Shown piece by piece: positions 9,301-15,629 of a stretch of DNA of 34,582 nt (positions within the stretch are counted from its first letter, which is position 1; each line of letters begins with the position of its first letter). Made by a program: the position numbers and the translations under genes. This DNA is from a virus. Location of the stretch: positions 1-34,582 of IMG/VR virus record IMGVR_UViG_3300010373_000098. The stretch is one strand, 5' to 3'. Under the pieces are notes generated by a model. It was not told the origin of the DNA and did not search any database. It saw only the letters and a list, made by a program, of their open reading frames with translations.

Positions 9301-9737
9301 ATGGCCGGCGTAATTCGGCTTAAATTGCCCCCCGTCGCCTCCAGAGCAGCGGCAAAATCCTTCGCCGATATTGTGCCAGCGGTAAAAGCCGCCGCGCCCG
9401 CGCCAGAGCCAATCGAAGCGATGCCGGCATTAGCCTGTGCCGCCGCCGTAGAGACGGTTTGGAGCGCTGTGGCGACCGGCTGCGTGCTCGTGACCAGCCG
9501 AGCCATGGTCGCGCCAGCCGCTGTCCCAGAGGTAGTCAGCTTGGTCAGCAGCGCGTTGATGCTATCGACCCCGGCCGCGATCTTCGCCAGACCAGAGGAA
9601 AGGCCGACGCCACTCAGCTTTGCCGAGATCTGCGCGTCAAAAGCGACGGCCTGCTCCTTGGCTCTGGCGAGCGCCGCCTCAAAGGCGGAAAGATCGCCGC
9701 CAATTGATATGACGACGCTACCTGCGATATCAGCCAT
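6342..9737 (-). CDS. tail tape measure protein
   Basis: A 1131-residue protein, the longest with the tail tip gene, placed after the tail assembly chaperones as expected. The N-terminus (SVVISIGGDLSAFEAALARAKEQ) is the usual tape measure opening, followed by long Ala-rich helices. A hydrophobic stretch lies near residues 290-330 (FGGLASVIFNPYVIGFLGLTIGLDLA), as in tape measures that enter the host membrane. The C-terminal third is Gly/Ser-rich with two diverged copies of a module (see the repeat entry). The start has a GGAG site 6 bases upstream. No lysozyme or peptidase domain was seen. Confidence 0.92.
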   Translation of the reverse strand: MADIAGSVVISIGGDLSAFEAALARAKEQAVAFDAQISAKLSGVGLSSGLAKIAAGVDSINALLTKLTTSGTAAGATMARLVTSTQPVATALQTVSTAAAQANAGIASIGSGAGAAAFTAGTISAKDFAAALEATGGNLSRITPAMLGIAESEGVMTAATLEATAAFRGLTEAQVQAFAAQQAGTNFRNSLNESFGLINNTTKSARDSAAVFRELAVAEDGVAGASRGAAAGMESLGVASAHTAGLGAGVTREFSVLGAEVARGNFSRIPGSLIVLNERLVSTGTSVLTLSNFMKAFGGLASVIFNPYVIGFLGLTIGLDLAAKAFSGFGSGISDVNTVLENHKKLIDEITSAYPAAGDAAKAYEEQAAKIPTVVAAADTKEAIEANKDLIQSYLTDISSRLSVTGNDFALFGSAGSDAFMQLGDEIKNGSISIGDVQTKLGELRIDPALNKNAHEFASSLQDSANKAAELELKLRGVGAAANVFAGSTVGRGDEGANIIANMVSAGNAAADALKNVQDSADTSGMTSYARAIANINLRFDDMIVKAHASGAALDTFNQARNLSVQEASLKALSGISFDQAIGGANEFGVAISRVGSAAAGVKVEIGNIAEPIINITQLFGQAKLDQLIGINDATQKLEGFKSQIVDIKDQLDAISNLPPDALFGIGDKGTQADITNAYDAIDQIFKRYDSGTASVRAVHDAIEQVRASLIALGGDNASVNEFINSIVQGQEKVRQLTGDVQTLSNSIAHLPDKTVTITVRTQQVGSGTQSIYDVPNSSGGTSGVGVTRYGGVPGQQSGPSMSAYQVPSTGYGSQGGSGDSPMGTVNVTRFATGGVIHPGDTQQVSFFKSPDETVAIFTPQQRSALANPQSGYTGTEATKENDRYWVVLMNIEAATQKTAQLLDDIKTAGLAASSGLSSGGSSSAGGSSQGDAQFMQYLQALGTARANYAAIGGGGPVGYGSSGLGASPEQIAYAVTYGGMSSVGNPTGGGSLSSGGAYSALHGGDPNNALLNGLTPGTTQYAQAYAQALAKTNGVMGFATGGIDSSDTQKVEFFKNPNEKVIIATPQQFADVRPGSGSAGSSGTNDNRPIVINQTHNWNGNTPPSPASQAEIRRQTALGIRDALRSVNGR
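6541..7250 (-). repeat. duplicated FATGG-DTQ-FFK-TPQQ module inside the tape measure gene
   Basis: Two segments encode similar peptides: about residues 829-862 (FATGGVIHPGDTQQVSFFKS then TPQQ) and about residues 1037-1065 (FATGGIDSSDTQKVEFFKNP then TPQQ). They share the FATGG start, DTQ, FFK.P.E and TPQQ positions and are separated by a Gly/Ser-rich linker. This appears to be a tandem duplication of a C-terminal module. Confidence 0.75.
9704..9733 (+). promoter_or_regulatory. possible promoter for the plus-strand membrane gene
   Basis: TTGATA at 9704-9709 and TATCAG at 9728-9733 with an 18-base spacer, lying at the start of the tape measure gene on the opposite strand. The -10 box is a weak match, so this is only a candidate for transcription of the gene at 9794. 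Confidence 0.3.
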
Positions 9738-9766
9738 GGATTTCTCCAGCGAATGCGATACGCTTG

Positions 9767-9788
9767 CCTCCCGTCAATGAACGGGAGG
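9767..9788. promoter_or_regulatory. perfect 8-bp hairpin covering a ribosome binding site
   Basis: CCTCCCGT (9767-9774) and ACGGGAGG (9781-9788) are exact inverted repeats with the 6-base loop CAATGA. In plus-strand RNA the right arm is the GGGAGG Shine-Dalgarno sequence of the gene starting with GTG at 9794, so the hairpin would hide it. In minus-strand RNA the same hairpin lies in the leader of the tape measure gene, about 30 bases before its ATG. Confidence 0.7.
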
Positions 9789-9793
9789 GGGAA

Positions 9794-10126
9794 GTGCCAA
9801 ATTGGCTTACGATGTTAGTTGCCGGCGCTTGCGTAGTGGTGATCGCGGGCGGCGGCCTATTTGGTTACCGCCAGTATCAGGACTACCGGCAAAGGCAGGA
9901 TTTTGCTTCCTACCAGACGACCTGCCTAAATGCTGTGTTTGATCTTGCCAAATACGTCAAGACAGAGTCGGCACTTGATGACACCGCAACGGCGATGGCG
10001 CGGAAGGTGCGCGCGTGCATGACCGATCTTCGCGGCACCGACTTCGCGGATACTGCAGAGAATATCGTTCGCGACAGCGGCTATACTTTGACGGGATCGC
10101 CCAACCTGCTGCCATTGGCGAAATGA
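9794..10126 (+). CDS. single-pass membrane protein of unknown function, moron-like
   Basis: A 110-residue protein on the strand opposite to the surrounding late genes, between the tape measure and the tail chaperones. The GTG start is chosen because a strong GGGAGGGG site lies just upstream. Residues 4-24 (WLTMLVAGACVVVIAGGGLF) form a transmembrane segment with no lipobox, followed by a basic/polar linker (YRQYQDYRQRQD) and a helical domain with two cysteines (residues 39 and 73). No minus-strand frame covers this interval, so it is not a shadow. Its inverted orientation suggests expression outside the late programme, for example in the lysogen. Superinfection exclusion or another lysogenic trait is possible but nothing in the sequence proves it. 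Confidence 0.7.
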   Translation: MPNWLTMLVAGACVVVIAGGGLFGYRQYQDYRQRQDFASYQTTCLNAVFDLAKYVKTESALDDTATAMARKVRACMTDLRGTDFADTAENIVRDSGYTLTGSPNLLPLAK

Positions 10127-10136
10127 AGGGACCGCA

Positions 10137-10729
10137 TCAAGCCGGAGGCGGCCGAAGCACTCGCCCCGTGCTGAGAAGCGCCGCCGGCGTCAGTGGCGGC
10201 AATTCCTGTGGTTCCGGCGGCTTGTCCTTGGAATCGAATAGCCGCCGCAGGAACTCGTCCTGTCCATTGAGTGCCATGATGATGCCGATGCAGTCGGTCT
10301 TCATGGCCCTATCAAGCGGCCAGAACAAGCATCCCATGGCATCGCGCACAAGCGCGTCGACATAGTCCGCCAGGCTTACAAAGGGTTTTTCCCGCCCTCC
10401 TGATCGTGCTTCTCTTCCCGAAGCGGCCTGCCGCCGTTGGCGAGAATCCCGACGAAGTCCGAAAGCGGCTTGGCGAGAGCCATCAGGTCCGATGACGCGA
10501 CGGACATCATCATGTCGCGCGCCTTTTGCCCCTCAAGGCTAAGGCCCTGGATCACGACATCAGCCATCGCGTGGACATTCAGCCGCGCCAATGCATTATG
10601 CAGCGGCTGCAGCCCATCGTACTTTGCAGAAAGGTTGAGTATCGCACTGGGTGAAGGAATGAGTTCGAAGTCGATGCCGTCGATCTCGACGGTAACGCGG
10701 GCTTTTTTCAGGTCTGCCAGAGTGGCCAT
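10137..10729 (-). CDS. tail assembly chaperone fusion (G-T type) made by -1 frameshift
   Basis: The second frame is open from before the upstream stop to 10137 and lacks its own ribosome site at a suitable start. A -1 slip on C CCT TTG (10379-10385), just before the TAA of the short product, joins the 117-residue protein to 80 further residues starting VSLADYVDALVRDAMG, giving 197 residues. Such G/GT pairs are almost universal in siphoviruses between tail tube and tape measure genes, where the longer form binds the tape measure. The extension is rich in Pro near its end (PPEPQELPPLTP). Confidence 0.75.
10376..10729 (-). CDS. tail assembly chaperone, short form
   Basis: A 117-residue protein between the tail tube and tape measure genes. 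It opens MATLADLKKARVTVEIDG, with a short beta segment followed by helices, resembling phage tail assembly chaperones (lambda gpG role). The ATG has an AAGGTG site about 6 bases upstream. It ends in TAA immediately after a slippery heptamer, so it is the zero-frame product of a frameshift pair. Expected to be needed for tail assembly but absent from the virion. Confidence 0.85.
   Translation of the reverse strand: MATLADLKKARVTVEIDGIDFELIPSPSAILNLSAKYDGLQPLHNALARLNVHAMADVVIQGLSLEGQKARDMMMSVASSDLMALAKPLSDFVGILANGGRPLREEKHDQEGGKNPL
10379..10385 (-). other. programmed -1 ribosomal frameshift site
   Basis: In the minus-strand message the zero frame reads AAC CCT TTG TAA. The heptamer C CCT TTG fits X XXY YYZ (CCC, TTT, G), and a TAA stop follows at once. 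Slipping back one base leads into an 80-codon open frame. Confidence 0.7.
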
Positions 10730-10748
10730 GGTTCACCTTATGTTGGAA

Positions 10749-10776
10749 GAAAAGGCCGCCCCGATTTGGAGCGGCC
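10749..10776 (-). terminator. intrinsic terminator after the tail tube gene
   Basis: GGCCGC (10754-10759) pairs with GCGGCC (10771-10776), with two further G-C pairs inside and a small loop. On the minus strand it is followed by TTTTCTT. It probably partly terminates transcription after the highly expressed tube gene. Confidence 0.65.
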
Positions 10777-10789
10777 CTGGTTTGACGGT

Positions 10790-11524
10790 TTATTCGGCCG
10801 CCGGGACTTCGATCTGGTCGGTGTTCAGGCTGACATCAGCCGAAAGCTTGATCACGTTATCTGGGCCAGTGCCAAGGATACGCTTGAAGGCCATGACCTT
10901 GCCGCGCCAGTAGACGGTCGTGGGAGACGGGACAGTCGAGATGGTATGAACGCCCGACTGAGTGCCAGTCGTATTGATGACCGAGCCACCAGCCGTCGCC
11001 GAGAGCGTGAAGGTATCCGCCGTGAGGATCGACTTCACATAGTAGGTCGTGGCGGCAGTCAGGCCAGTCGGCAGGGCGCCCGTGGTGGCGAACGACACCG
11101 CCGCATTGAGCGCAAGACCATTCGCGGTCCACGTCACCACACCGGGCGTGGCGATCGTGATGGTAGCGGTTGAGCTGCGCACCGAAGGCGTATCATTAAA
11201 CACGATCTTGTGGTTGTAGTCATTCGGAGACGCGAAGGCCGCTTTCGTGGCAATCTGACCCGGATCGGTTGCATCGAAACCGAAGGTGCGCTGCTGAACG
11301 CCGCCGTCCTTCGAACCCTTGAGATGCTGGGCGCGGGAATCGCCGACGCCGAGGAATTTGACATCGGTGAATGTGTCACCGAAGTCGCCAATGGTTTCGG
11401 ACGGCTTAATCTCAGTATAGCTGTCAGCGGCAAAGCCGGCGAGAGCGGTGGCATAAGAGGTGAAGTCGATTGCGGCGGTCGTACCGAGGTAGACCTTACT
11501 GCCGGCGGTGGCGTAGATACCCAT
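10790..11524 (-). CDS. tail tube protein with inserted Ig-like domain
   Basis: A 244-residue protein beginning MGIYATAGSKVYLG. The start at 11524 has an AGGAG site 8 bases upstream; the longer frame to 11587 does not. Residues 1-115 and 200-244 (TTVYWRGKVMAFKRI, NVIKLSADVSLNTD) resemble the phage tail tube family. Residues about 117-197 form an inserted Thr/Ala-rich beta domain (VSFATTGALPTGLTAATTYY) of a type found in many phage structural proteins, probably displayed on the tube surface. The position, between the tail terminator gene and the tail chaperones, and the terminator behind it fit the major tail protein. Confidence 0.85.
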   Translation of the reverse strand: MGIYATAGSKVYLGTTAAIDFTSYATALAGFAADSYTEIKPSETIGDFGDTFTDVKFLGVGDSRAQHLKGSKDGGVQQRTFGFDATDPGQIATKAAFASPNDYNHKIVFNDTPSVRSSTATITIATPGVVTWTANGLALNAAVSFATTGALPTGLTAATTYYVKSILTADTFTLSATAGGSVINTTGTQSGVHTISTVPSPTTVYWRGKVMAFKRILGTGPDNVIKLSADVSLNTDQIEVPAAE

Positions 11525-11635
11525 TGTGGGGCTCCTGATTGAGAGGTGTCGGGATTGGTTGGGATTGGGCCATCCAGCCCGAAGCACCGCGCCTCATCCG
11601 AAGCGGCGGCAAATGGCCATGAAGGCCAGTGCGGC

Positions 11636-12070
11636 TTACTGAGTTAGTCGAATGGTCAGCGAGACCAGCCTGTGAACTGTCGTATCGTCATCGGTGGCGC
11701 CGACGACTGGACCTCTGCAAACGATGTCCAACACATTCCAGCTGGGCACTGAGAGGCTTGCACGCTGGCGATGGAACATCGTTCTCACCCGAAGCGCTAG
11801 CGTCTCCACGGCCCTGACATGGGCTGGCGTATCGTTCTGTCCGAAGACGGATATGTCCCTCACCAGAACCGGCAGGGGATCGTCGATGAAATCCTGATCG
11901 GTGACCGCGATGTCGCCCGCTGCCAGGATCATCGGATAGGTGGCGTCTTTCGGCACTGGACGAGCCGTGAAGACGGTAGGTGCCCCCGCGTATGTCGGCA
12001 GAGCCGCAGCGATGGTGGTGTCGCCGATCAGCGCGGCGTAGATTGGCTGAGAAAGATCGGGAGCCGACAT
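11636..12070 (-). CDS. DUF3168-type tail completion protein
   Basis: A 144-residue protein. It starts SQPIYAALIGDTTIAAALPTY and contains ATYPMILAAGDI and RVRTMFHRQRASL segments, matching the DUF3168/gp11-like tail completion family located just before the tail tube gene. It caps the tail tube before joining to the head. The ATG overlaps the preceding TGA (TGATG). Confidence 0.8.
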   Translation of the reverse strand: MSAPDLSQPIYAALIGDTTIAAALPTYAGAPTVFTARPVPKDATYPMILAAGDIAVTDQDFIDDPLPVLVRDISVFGQNDTPAHVRAVETLALRVRTMFHRQRASLSVPSWNVLDIVCRGPVVGATDDDTTVHRLVSLTIRLTQ

Positions 12071-12261
12071 CAGCGAACCTCAAGCAGGGCGCGGAATTCG
12101 CCCTCAAGCCATTCGCATTGCGATTTACCCACGTCGCGGGCTTCCTCTGAGTGGTTGTTGCCCGCTCCGAGATCATAATAGGTGGCAGCGCGCTGGCACA
12201 TCGCTATGCATTCCTCGATGCCCTTCTTGCGGCCTTCAGCCAGTAAATGCTGCTGTCTCAT
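12070..12261 (-). CDS. small helical protein of unknown function
   Basis: A 63-residue charged, helical protein with three cysteines, placed between the HK97 gp10-like and DUF3168-like genes. Its ATG overlaps the upstream stop as ATGA and its stop overlaps the next start, so it is firmly in the operon. The extra gene at this place in the connector cluster is unusual; no family was recognised. Confidence 0.65.
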   Translation of the reverse strand: MRQQHLLAEGRKKGIEECIAMCQRAATYYDLGAGNNHSEEARDVGKSQCEWLEGEFRALLEVR

Positions 12262-12773
12262 TCGGCCGCCTGCAATAGCTGGACGCGTCCGCTGCCAAGC
12301 GCCTTGGCAATTTCGTCAGCAACGCCAGCCTGTATTTCCTTTGCCTTGTTTATGGCTGCTACACGCATGAATGGCCTGGGTTCCATGTAGCGGGTTCCAT
12401 ATTCGAGAAAAAGCGGTATCAGGCCTGCCGCCGAGACAGAGCTAAGCAGCTTGTTCCTGTCCACTTCTGAATCGATCGATGCAATAAGAGCGCCACTGTC
12501 ATTTGCCGGGGCTTCTCCGGCATCGGAGGCTTGATGTGGCGTTGGGCGAAGCTTGGCCCAGAACCTATGACCTTGAGGTGCCCGCACCAGAAAGGCACGG
12601 GCCGGATCGTTCTTTGACGTTCCGATCCATGTATAGACGACGCCGGTCTTTGGCCCTTCTCTTATGAGGCGGACAGCTTCCGCTTCGACAGCCTTTGTTC
12701 CCACGTCAATGCCCTGACCGGCCGCCGCTTGCACTTTCGCAAGGACGGCAGCGCCGTTCCAAGTGACCGCCAA
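12258..12773 (-). CDS. HK97 gp10-like head-tail joining protein
   Basis: A 171-residue protein with the family signature LEYGTRYMEPRPFMR at about residues 123-137, followed by a C-terminal helix. The start codon is TTG, chosen because a GGGAG site lies 8 bases upstream and no ATG is available. The family forms the minor tail or neck component near the tail terminator. It is the first connector gene downstream of the inserted ribbon-helix-helix gene. Confidence 0.85.
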   Translation of the reverse strand: MAVTWNGAAVLAKVQAAAGQGIDVGTKAVEAEAVRLIREGPKTGVVYTWIGTSKNDPARAFLVRAPQGHRFWAKLRPTPHQASDAGEAPANDSGALIASIDSEVDRNKLLSSVSAAGLIPLFLEYGTRYMEPRPFMRVAAINKAKEIQAGVADEIAKALGSGRVQLLQAAE

Positions 12774-12784
12774 ATGCCAGCTCC

Positions 12785-12982
12785 CTAGGTTTCGTCTTTT
12801 GGCTCGCGTCGGTTTAGTTCAGCGTCAACAGCTTCGCGGATGAACTTGGCCATGCCGTATGTGCCGACAAGCGTCTCGATCCGGCTCCGCTGCTCGTCTG
12901 TCAGGCGGACCTTGGTTTCCTTAACGTGAAGTGTCGGGCGACCCATCCGGGGTGGGATATCTGGTGATCTAGCTTCTGTCAA
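12785..12982 (-). CDS. ribbon-helix-helix transcriptional repressor of a moron
   Basis: A 65-residue protein. Residues 24-60 (KVRLTDEQRSRIETLVG, then MAKFIREAVDAELNRRE) form a beta strand followed by two helices, as in CopG/Arc-type DNA-binding proteins. The TTG start at 12982 has a GGGGA site at a proper distance; the ATG at 12946 lacks one. It ends in TAG, 11 bases before the TTG of the next gene. It is divergent from a two-gene plus-strand unit, and three similar 12-base elements lie in the shared promoter, so it probably represses that unit and itself. The whole segment interrupts the head-tail connector genes. Confidence 0.8.
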   Translation of the reverse strand: MTEARSPDIPPRMGRPTLHVKETKVRLTDEQRSRIETLVGTYGMAKFIREAVDAELNRREPKDET

Positions 12983-12985
12983 TTT

Positions 12986-13039
12986 CGTCCCCGTTTAGTC
13001 TTGACGCGATAAACGTACCCGTTTATATAATAGGGGACG
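12986..13039 (+). promoter_or_regulatory. moron promoter with three operator-like repeats
   Basis: TTGACG at 13001-13006 is followed by TATATA (spacer 17) or a perfect TATAAT at 13026-13031 (spacer 19). Two direct repeats, CGTCCCCGTTTA (12986-12997) and CGTACCCGTTTA (13014-13025), and an inverted copy TAATAGGGGACG (13028-13039) flank or cover these boxes. The last two form an imperfect palindrome centred on the -10 region; the first covers the ribosome site of the repressor gene. This arrangement suits cooperative binding by a ribbon-helix-helix dimer. Confidence 0.75.
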
Positions 13040-13066
13040 TTTAGCGGAGCAAGCCAGGAGATGGAA

Positions 13067-13192
13067 ATGACCTACAAATGCGTTAGTTCTTCGAACGAAA
13101 TTCGCACCTTCAATAGCTACGAAGCCGCCTATCGGTTTGTAATGAAAGAAGGCGACCTTTCCCGTCTCTGGACCTTGGAGCGCGTGTCGTGA
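13067..13192 (+). CDS. 41-residue protein, first gene of the moron
   Basis: Starts MTYKCVSSSNEIRTF and ends LWTLERVS. The second of two nearby ATG codons is chosen because AGGAG lies 6 bases before it, whereas the first ATG touches that site. The peptide has an aromatic and acidic/basic mix with no membrane segment. It has its own promoter, divergent from the ribbon-helix-helix gene, and its TGA overlaps the next start (GTGA). Small size, own promoter and a dedicated repressor resemble anti-defence loci, but no family was recognised. Confidence 0.7.
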   Translation: MTYKCVSSSNEIRTFNSYEAAYRFVMKEGDLSRLWTLERVS

Positions 13193-13368
13193 GCAAAAAG
13201 CCGGAATGTCCCCACTGCGGCGCCACCGAAGGCCTCCGCATCAAGTGCGATGGCGGCGAGTTCGCCTTCGGCTATCGCATCGCCCCCGTCGAATACACCT
13301 GCGAAGGCTGCTTCACTGGTACCGACGATGGTCCTTCCTTCGACGATCTTCCCGAAGTCAGACCTTGA
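13189..13368 (+). CDS. small zinc-ribbon-like protein, second gene of the moron
   Basis: A 59-residue protein starting at a GTG that overlaps the previous stop. It has two cysteine pairs, CPHC at residues 7-10 and CEGC at about residues 39-42, plus a single Cys between, which fits a zinc ribbon; the tail is acidic (DDGPSFDDLPEV). It overlaps the end of the convergent head closure gene by 11 bases. A nucleic-acid or protein-binding role is likely; the specific function is unknown. Confidence 0.75.
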   Translation: MSKKPECPHCGATEGLRIKCDGGEFAFGYRIAPVEYTCEGCFTGTDDGPSFDDLPEVRP

Positions 13369-13714
13369 AACACTGACAGTCATAGGTTGCGCTCGCCGGG
13401 TCGAAGGCCACCTTGCGAACCTGGAACCAGCCGCCATTGATGTTGATGCTATCCCCGATTGCCGGCGCGGCGCCACACAGGCGGGCAATGAGAAGGAGCT
13501 TCACGTCATCGTCAGGGATACCTGCCCCGGCGCGAAAGTATGCACTATAGCTATCCTGTAGGCCCTGGACTGCATAATCCGCTGTCGATGTAACCGGATC
13601 ACCCTTACTGTCCCGGCCGGTTGTGGTCACCTTGCGAAGCGTAGCCGGCAGAAGCTTGCCATTGAAACCCGCAGCAATTGCATTTGCCAACGAACCCGCG
13701 AGAAAGCTGGTCAT
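13358..13714 (-). CDS. head closure / neck protein
   Basis: A 118-residue protein (MTSFLAGSLANAIAAGFN), with a beta-rich C-terminal half including GDSININGGWFQVRKVAFDP. It follows the MuF-like gene with an ATGA overlap. Position between head morphogenesis and tail completion genes, and the strand pattern, fit a head-tail stopper. No exact family assigned. Confidence 0.65.
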   Translation of the reverse strand: MTSFLAGSLANAIAAGFNGKLLPATLRKVTTTGRDSKGDPVTSTADYAVQGLQDSYSAYFRAGAGIPDDDVKLLLIARLCGAAPAIGDSININGGWFQVRKVAFDPASATYDCQCFKV

Positions 13715-14733
13715 CGTCTCTTCCCGTCAAGAGTGTACAATGCCACACACCGACAGTTCACCCAATCCTCGGGGCCAGCCCCAAGGCTCCTATCCCCAGG
13801 ATGCATCATCCTGTTTCCGCGCTGCGATATGAAGGGCTCGTCAAATCTGATCACCCGGCCGTTCAAATCAACATGCGTATGTCGAACGCGGTCGTCTTCC
13901 ATCGACTGCCATTGCTTGAACACCAAGCCAGGGTTGACTTTCCGCGATGCGTCAAGCTGCCTGATTGCTTCTCTGCCCCCAGCATTGACGCCCGCCAGGG
14001 CCTCGGTTCGACCAATGGCCTCTGCGCGAAAGGTAAGGGCACGGTTTTGATAAGCAGTTACCGCATTGTCGACGAGTGCCATCGGCACAGGTTTCTCGTC
14101 TGCGATGGCCGCCCTTATGGCCTTGTCGTAACGACGGTCCCGAAGGTTCCTAGTAAGCGCCCCCGCCGATCCCGACATTAGTTCGTCCCGATAGGCCGCC
14201 ACCCACTGAACCTGAGTGAAAGTTAAGCCTATGATGCCACCAGTTCGGATTCCGTCTGCGCCCCTGCGACCAAGTATCCATTGCGCAATGGCGAGAGCCG
14301 AAAGCCCGCTGGCTATGCCTTTAGTAATCGCATCGCGGACAGACCGTTTTTGGTCCTCTACGATGTCCGCAACGAGCCTTGCCGAATAGGTGCGCAGCCA
14401 CAGTTCCGCAGTCGGGTTCCTCGCATCGAAGAGAAGGTTGATGCGAAACCCGTCCGGATCGTTGATCGGCGGCAATGAGGAAATCGTGGAATTCCCGCCA
14501 CCCGAATAAGCCTTTGCCACCTCGTCCAACACCGGATTGAACATAGCCGGTTCGAGATTTAGGGCTTCGAGCGCCCCCGCATAATCCCTCGCCTCAACGC
14601 GATTGACGAACATGCGAAGAATGATGCTTGCCCGGATATCGCGGATTGTCTGGAGGAAAGCATCCTTGATCGCTGCTGCATATTGGTCGAGAAGGATCGA
14701 GACCTTTTCGGCCGGCGAGAGCTTCTTGAGCAC
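13711..14733 (-). CDS. MuF / SPP1 gp7-like head morphogenesis protein
   Basis: A 340-residue protein whose C-terminal third has the phage Mu F motif set: RTEALAGVNAG (about 243-253), WQSMEDDRVRHTHVDLNG (about 273-290), MMHPGDRSLGAGPEDWVNCRC (about 309-329). The N-terminal region is helical. Members are minor head proteins that bind the portal and enter with DNA. The start is GTG with a GAGGGG site 5 bases away. It lies between the connector gene at 14734 and the head closure gene. Confidence 0.88.
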   Translation of the reverse strand: MLKKLSPAEKVSILLDQYAAAIKDAFLQTIRDIRASIILRMFVNRVEARDYAGALEALNLEPAMFNPVLDEVAKAYSGGGNSTISSLPPINDPDGFRINLLFDARNPTAELWLRTYSARLVADIVEDQKRSVRDAITKGIASGLSALAIAQWILGRRGADGIRTGGIIGLTFTQVQWVAAYRDELMSGSAGALTRNLRDRRYDKAIRAAIADEKPVPMALVDNAVTAYQNRALTFRAEAIGRTEALAGVNAGGREAIRQLDASRKVNPGLVFKQWQSMEDDRVRHTHVDLNGRVIRFDEPFISQRGNRMMHPGDRSLGAGPEDWVNCRCVALYTLDGKRR

Positions 14734-15294
14734 TTAGCCCCTCACCGCTCTGACACCCATTGCATCCGAGCGCAGTAGACCTGAAAGTGCCAAGTCGATT
14801 GCCTGGAATGCCGTAGTCGCCGAAGCGGCAGCGCCGTATTCGATCTCGACAGAACCGGCCTTCAGGCGCTTAACGGCATTGCCGCGATCAAGATCCGGCG
14901 CAAGGACACCCGGAGTAGCCAGTTCACGAACCGCCGCCTCACAGGTGGCATTGATGATCTCGATCGGGATCACATTGTCGTTGATGTAGTCATAGGCGGG
15001 GTCGTAGCCGCCTGCATATGCCATATCCGAGGAGTTGTTCGGGATGTAGACATAGGCACCAACACGCGGCCACTCCAAAGCCTGGTCTCTGCGATGCGTG
15101 CGGTAGCCGGTGAAGCGAGTGCGATAGGTATTGTCGAGATATGCCGTAGCCCGGCGCAATGCTGCTTCCGATCCTGGAACATCCGTCCCCGGAAACGTCA
15201 GCCCGCGATTGGAGGCATAGGTTACAGCATCGGCTACGCTCACGTAGCTTTCAGCGTCAGCCTTGCCTGTGCCATCTTCGACAATGAGCGTCAT
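14734..15294 (-). CDS. head-tail adaptor (DnaT-like family)
   Basis: A 186-residue protein starting MTLIVEDGTGKADAESYVS, with segments AALRRATAYLDN, ALEWPRVGAYVY and IPIEIINATCEAAVRELATPG. These match the DnaT-like adaptor family common in siphophages, which sits on the portal ring. The ATG overlaps the upstream TAA as TAATG. Confidence 0.85.
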   Translation of the reverse strand: MTLIVEDGTGKADAESYVSVADAVTYASNRGLTFPGTDVPGSEAALRRATAYLDNTYRTRFTGYRTHRRDQALEWPRVGAYVYIPNNSSDMAYAGGYDPAYDYINDNVIPIEIINATCEAAVRELATPGVLAPDLDRGNAVKRLKAGSVEIEYGAAASATTAFQAIDLALSGLLRSDAMGVRAVRG

Positions 15295-15614
15295 TAAGCG
15301 AGAGCCCAGCCGGCGCGCTTGTGCGCATCGACGGTTGCAGGATTCATGCGCAGCGTGTCGCCGTTCTTGGTCATGGCCACCAGCCCGTCATCCGAGCCGG
15401 TTGCTTCACGTGTGACCAGTTCATCGGAGATAATACGCTTGGCATCTTCGAAGGTGATTTCGATGTTGCCGGCGATTTTCTTGGCGAGGGCAACAACCTG
15501 TTTCCAGTGGAGTTCGGCCCAGCCTTCGGGGATTTCAACCGCCTGATCAACTGCGGGTTCCGCGCTGGCAACCACTGCAGGCTCATTATCGGCGACGGTG
15601 GACTGATCAGACAT
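15294..15614 (-). CDS. head-region protein of unknown function
   Basis: A 106-residue protein. The first 30 residues are Ala/Glu/Val-rich and probably disordered; the rest contains EGWAELHWKQVVALAKKI and a KRAGWALA C-terminus. It lies between coat-region genes and the head-tail adaptor and is coupled to the adaptor by TAATG. Similar small acidic proteins are often found here, but the function is not known. Confidence 0.7.
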   Translation of the reverse strand: MSDQSTVADNEPAVVASAEPAVDQAVEIPEGWAELHWKQVVALAKKIAGNIEITFEDAKRIISDELVTREATGSDDGLVAMTKNGDTLRMNPATVDAHKRAGWALA

Positions 15615-15629
15615 GGAAGCTCCTATCGG

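Noticed and set aside
8821-9780. A 319-codon plus-strand frame rich in Ala and Pro
   Set aside because: It is opposite the N-terminal part of the tape measure gene and its composition is that of an antisense reading.
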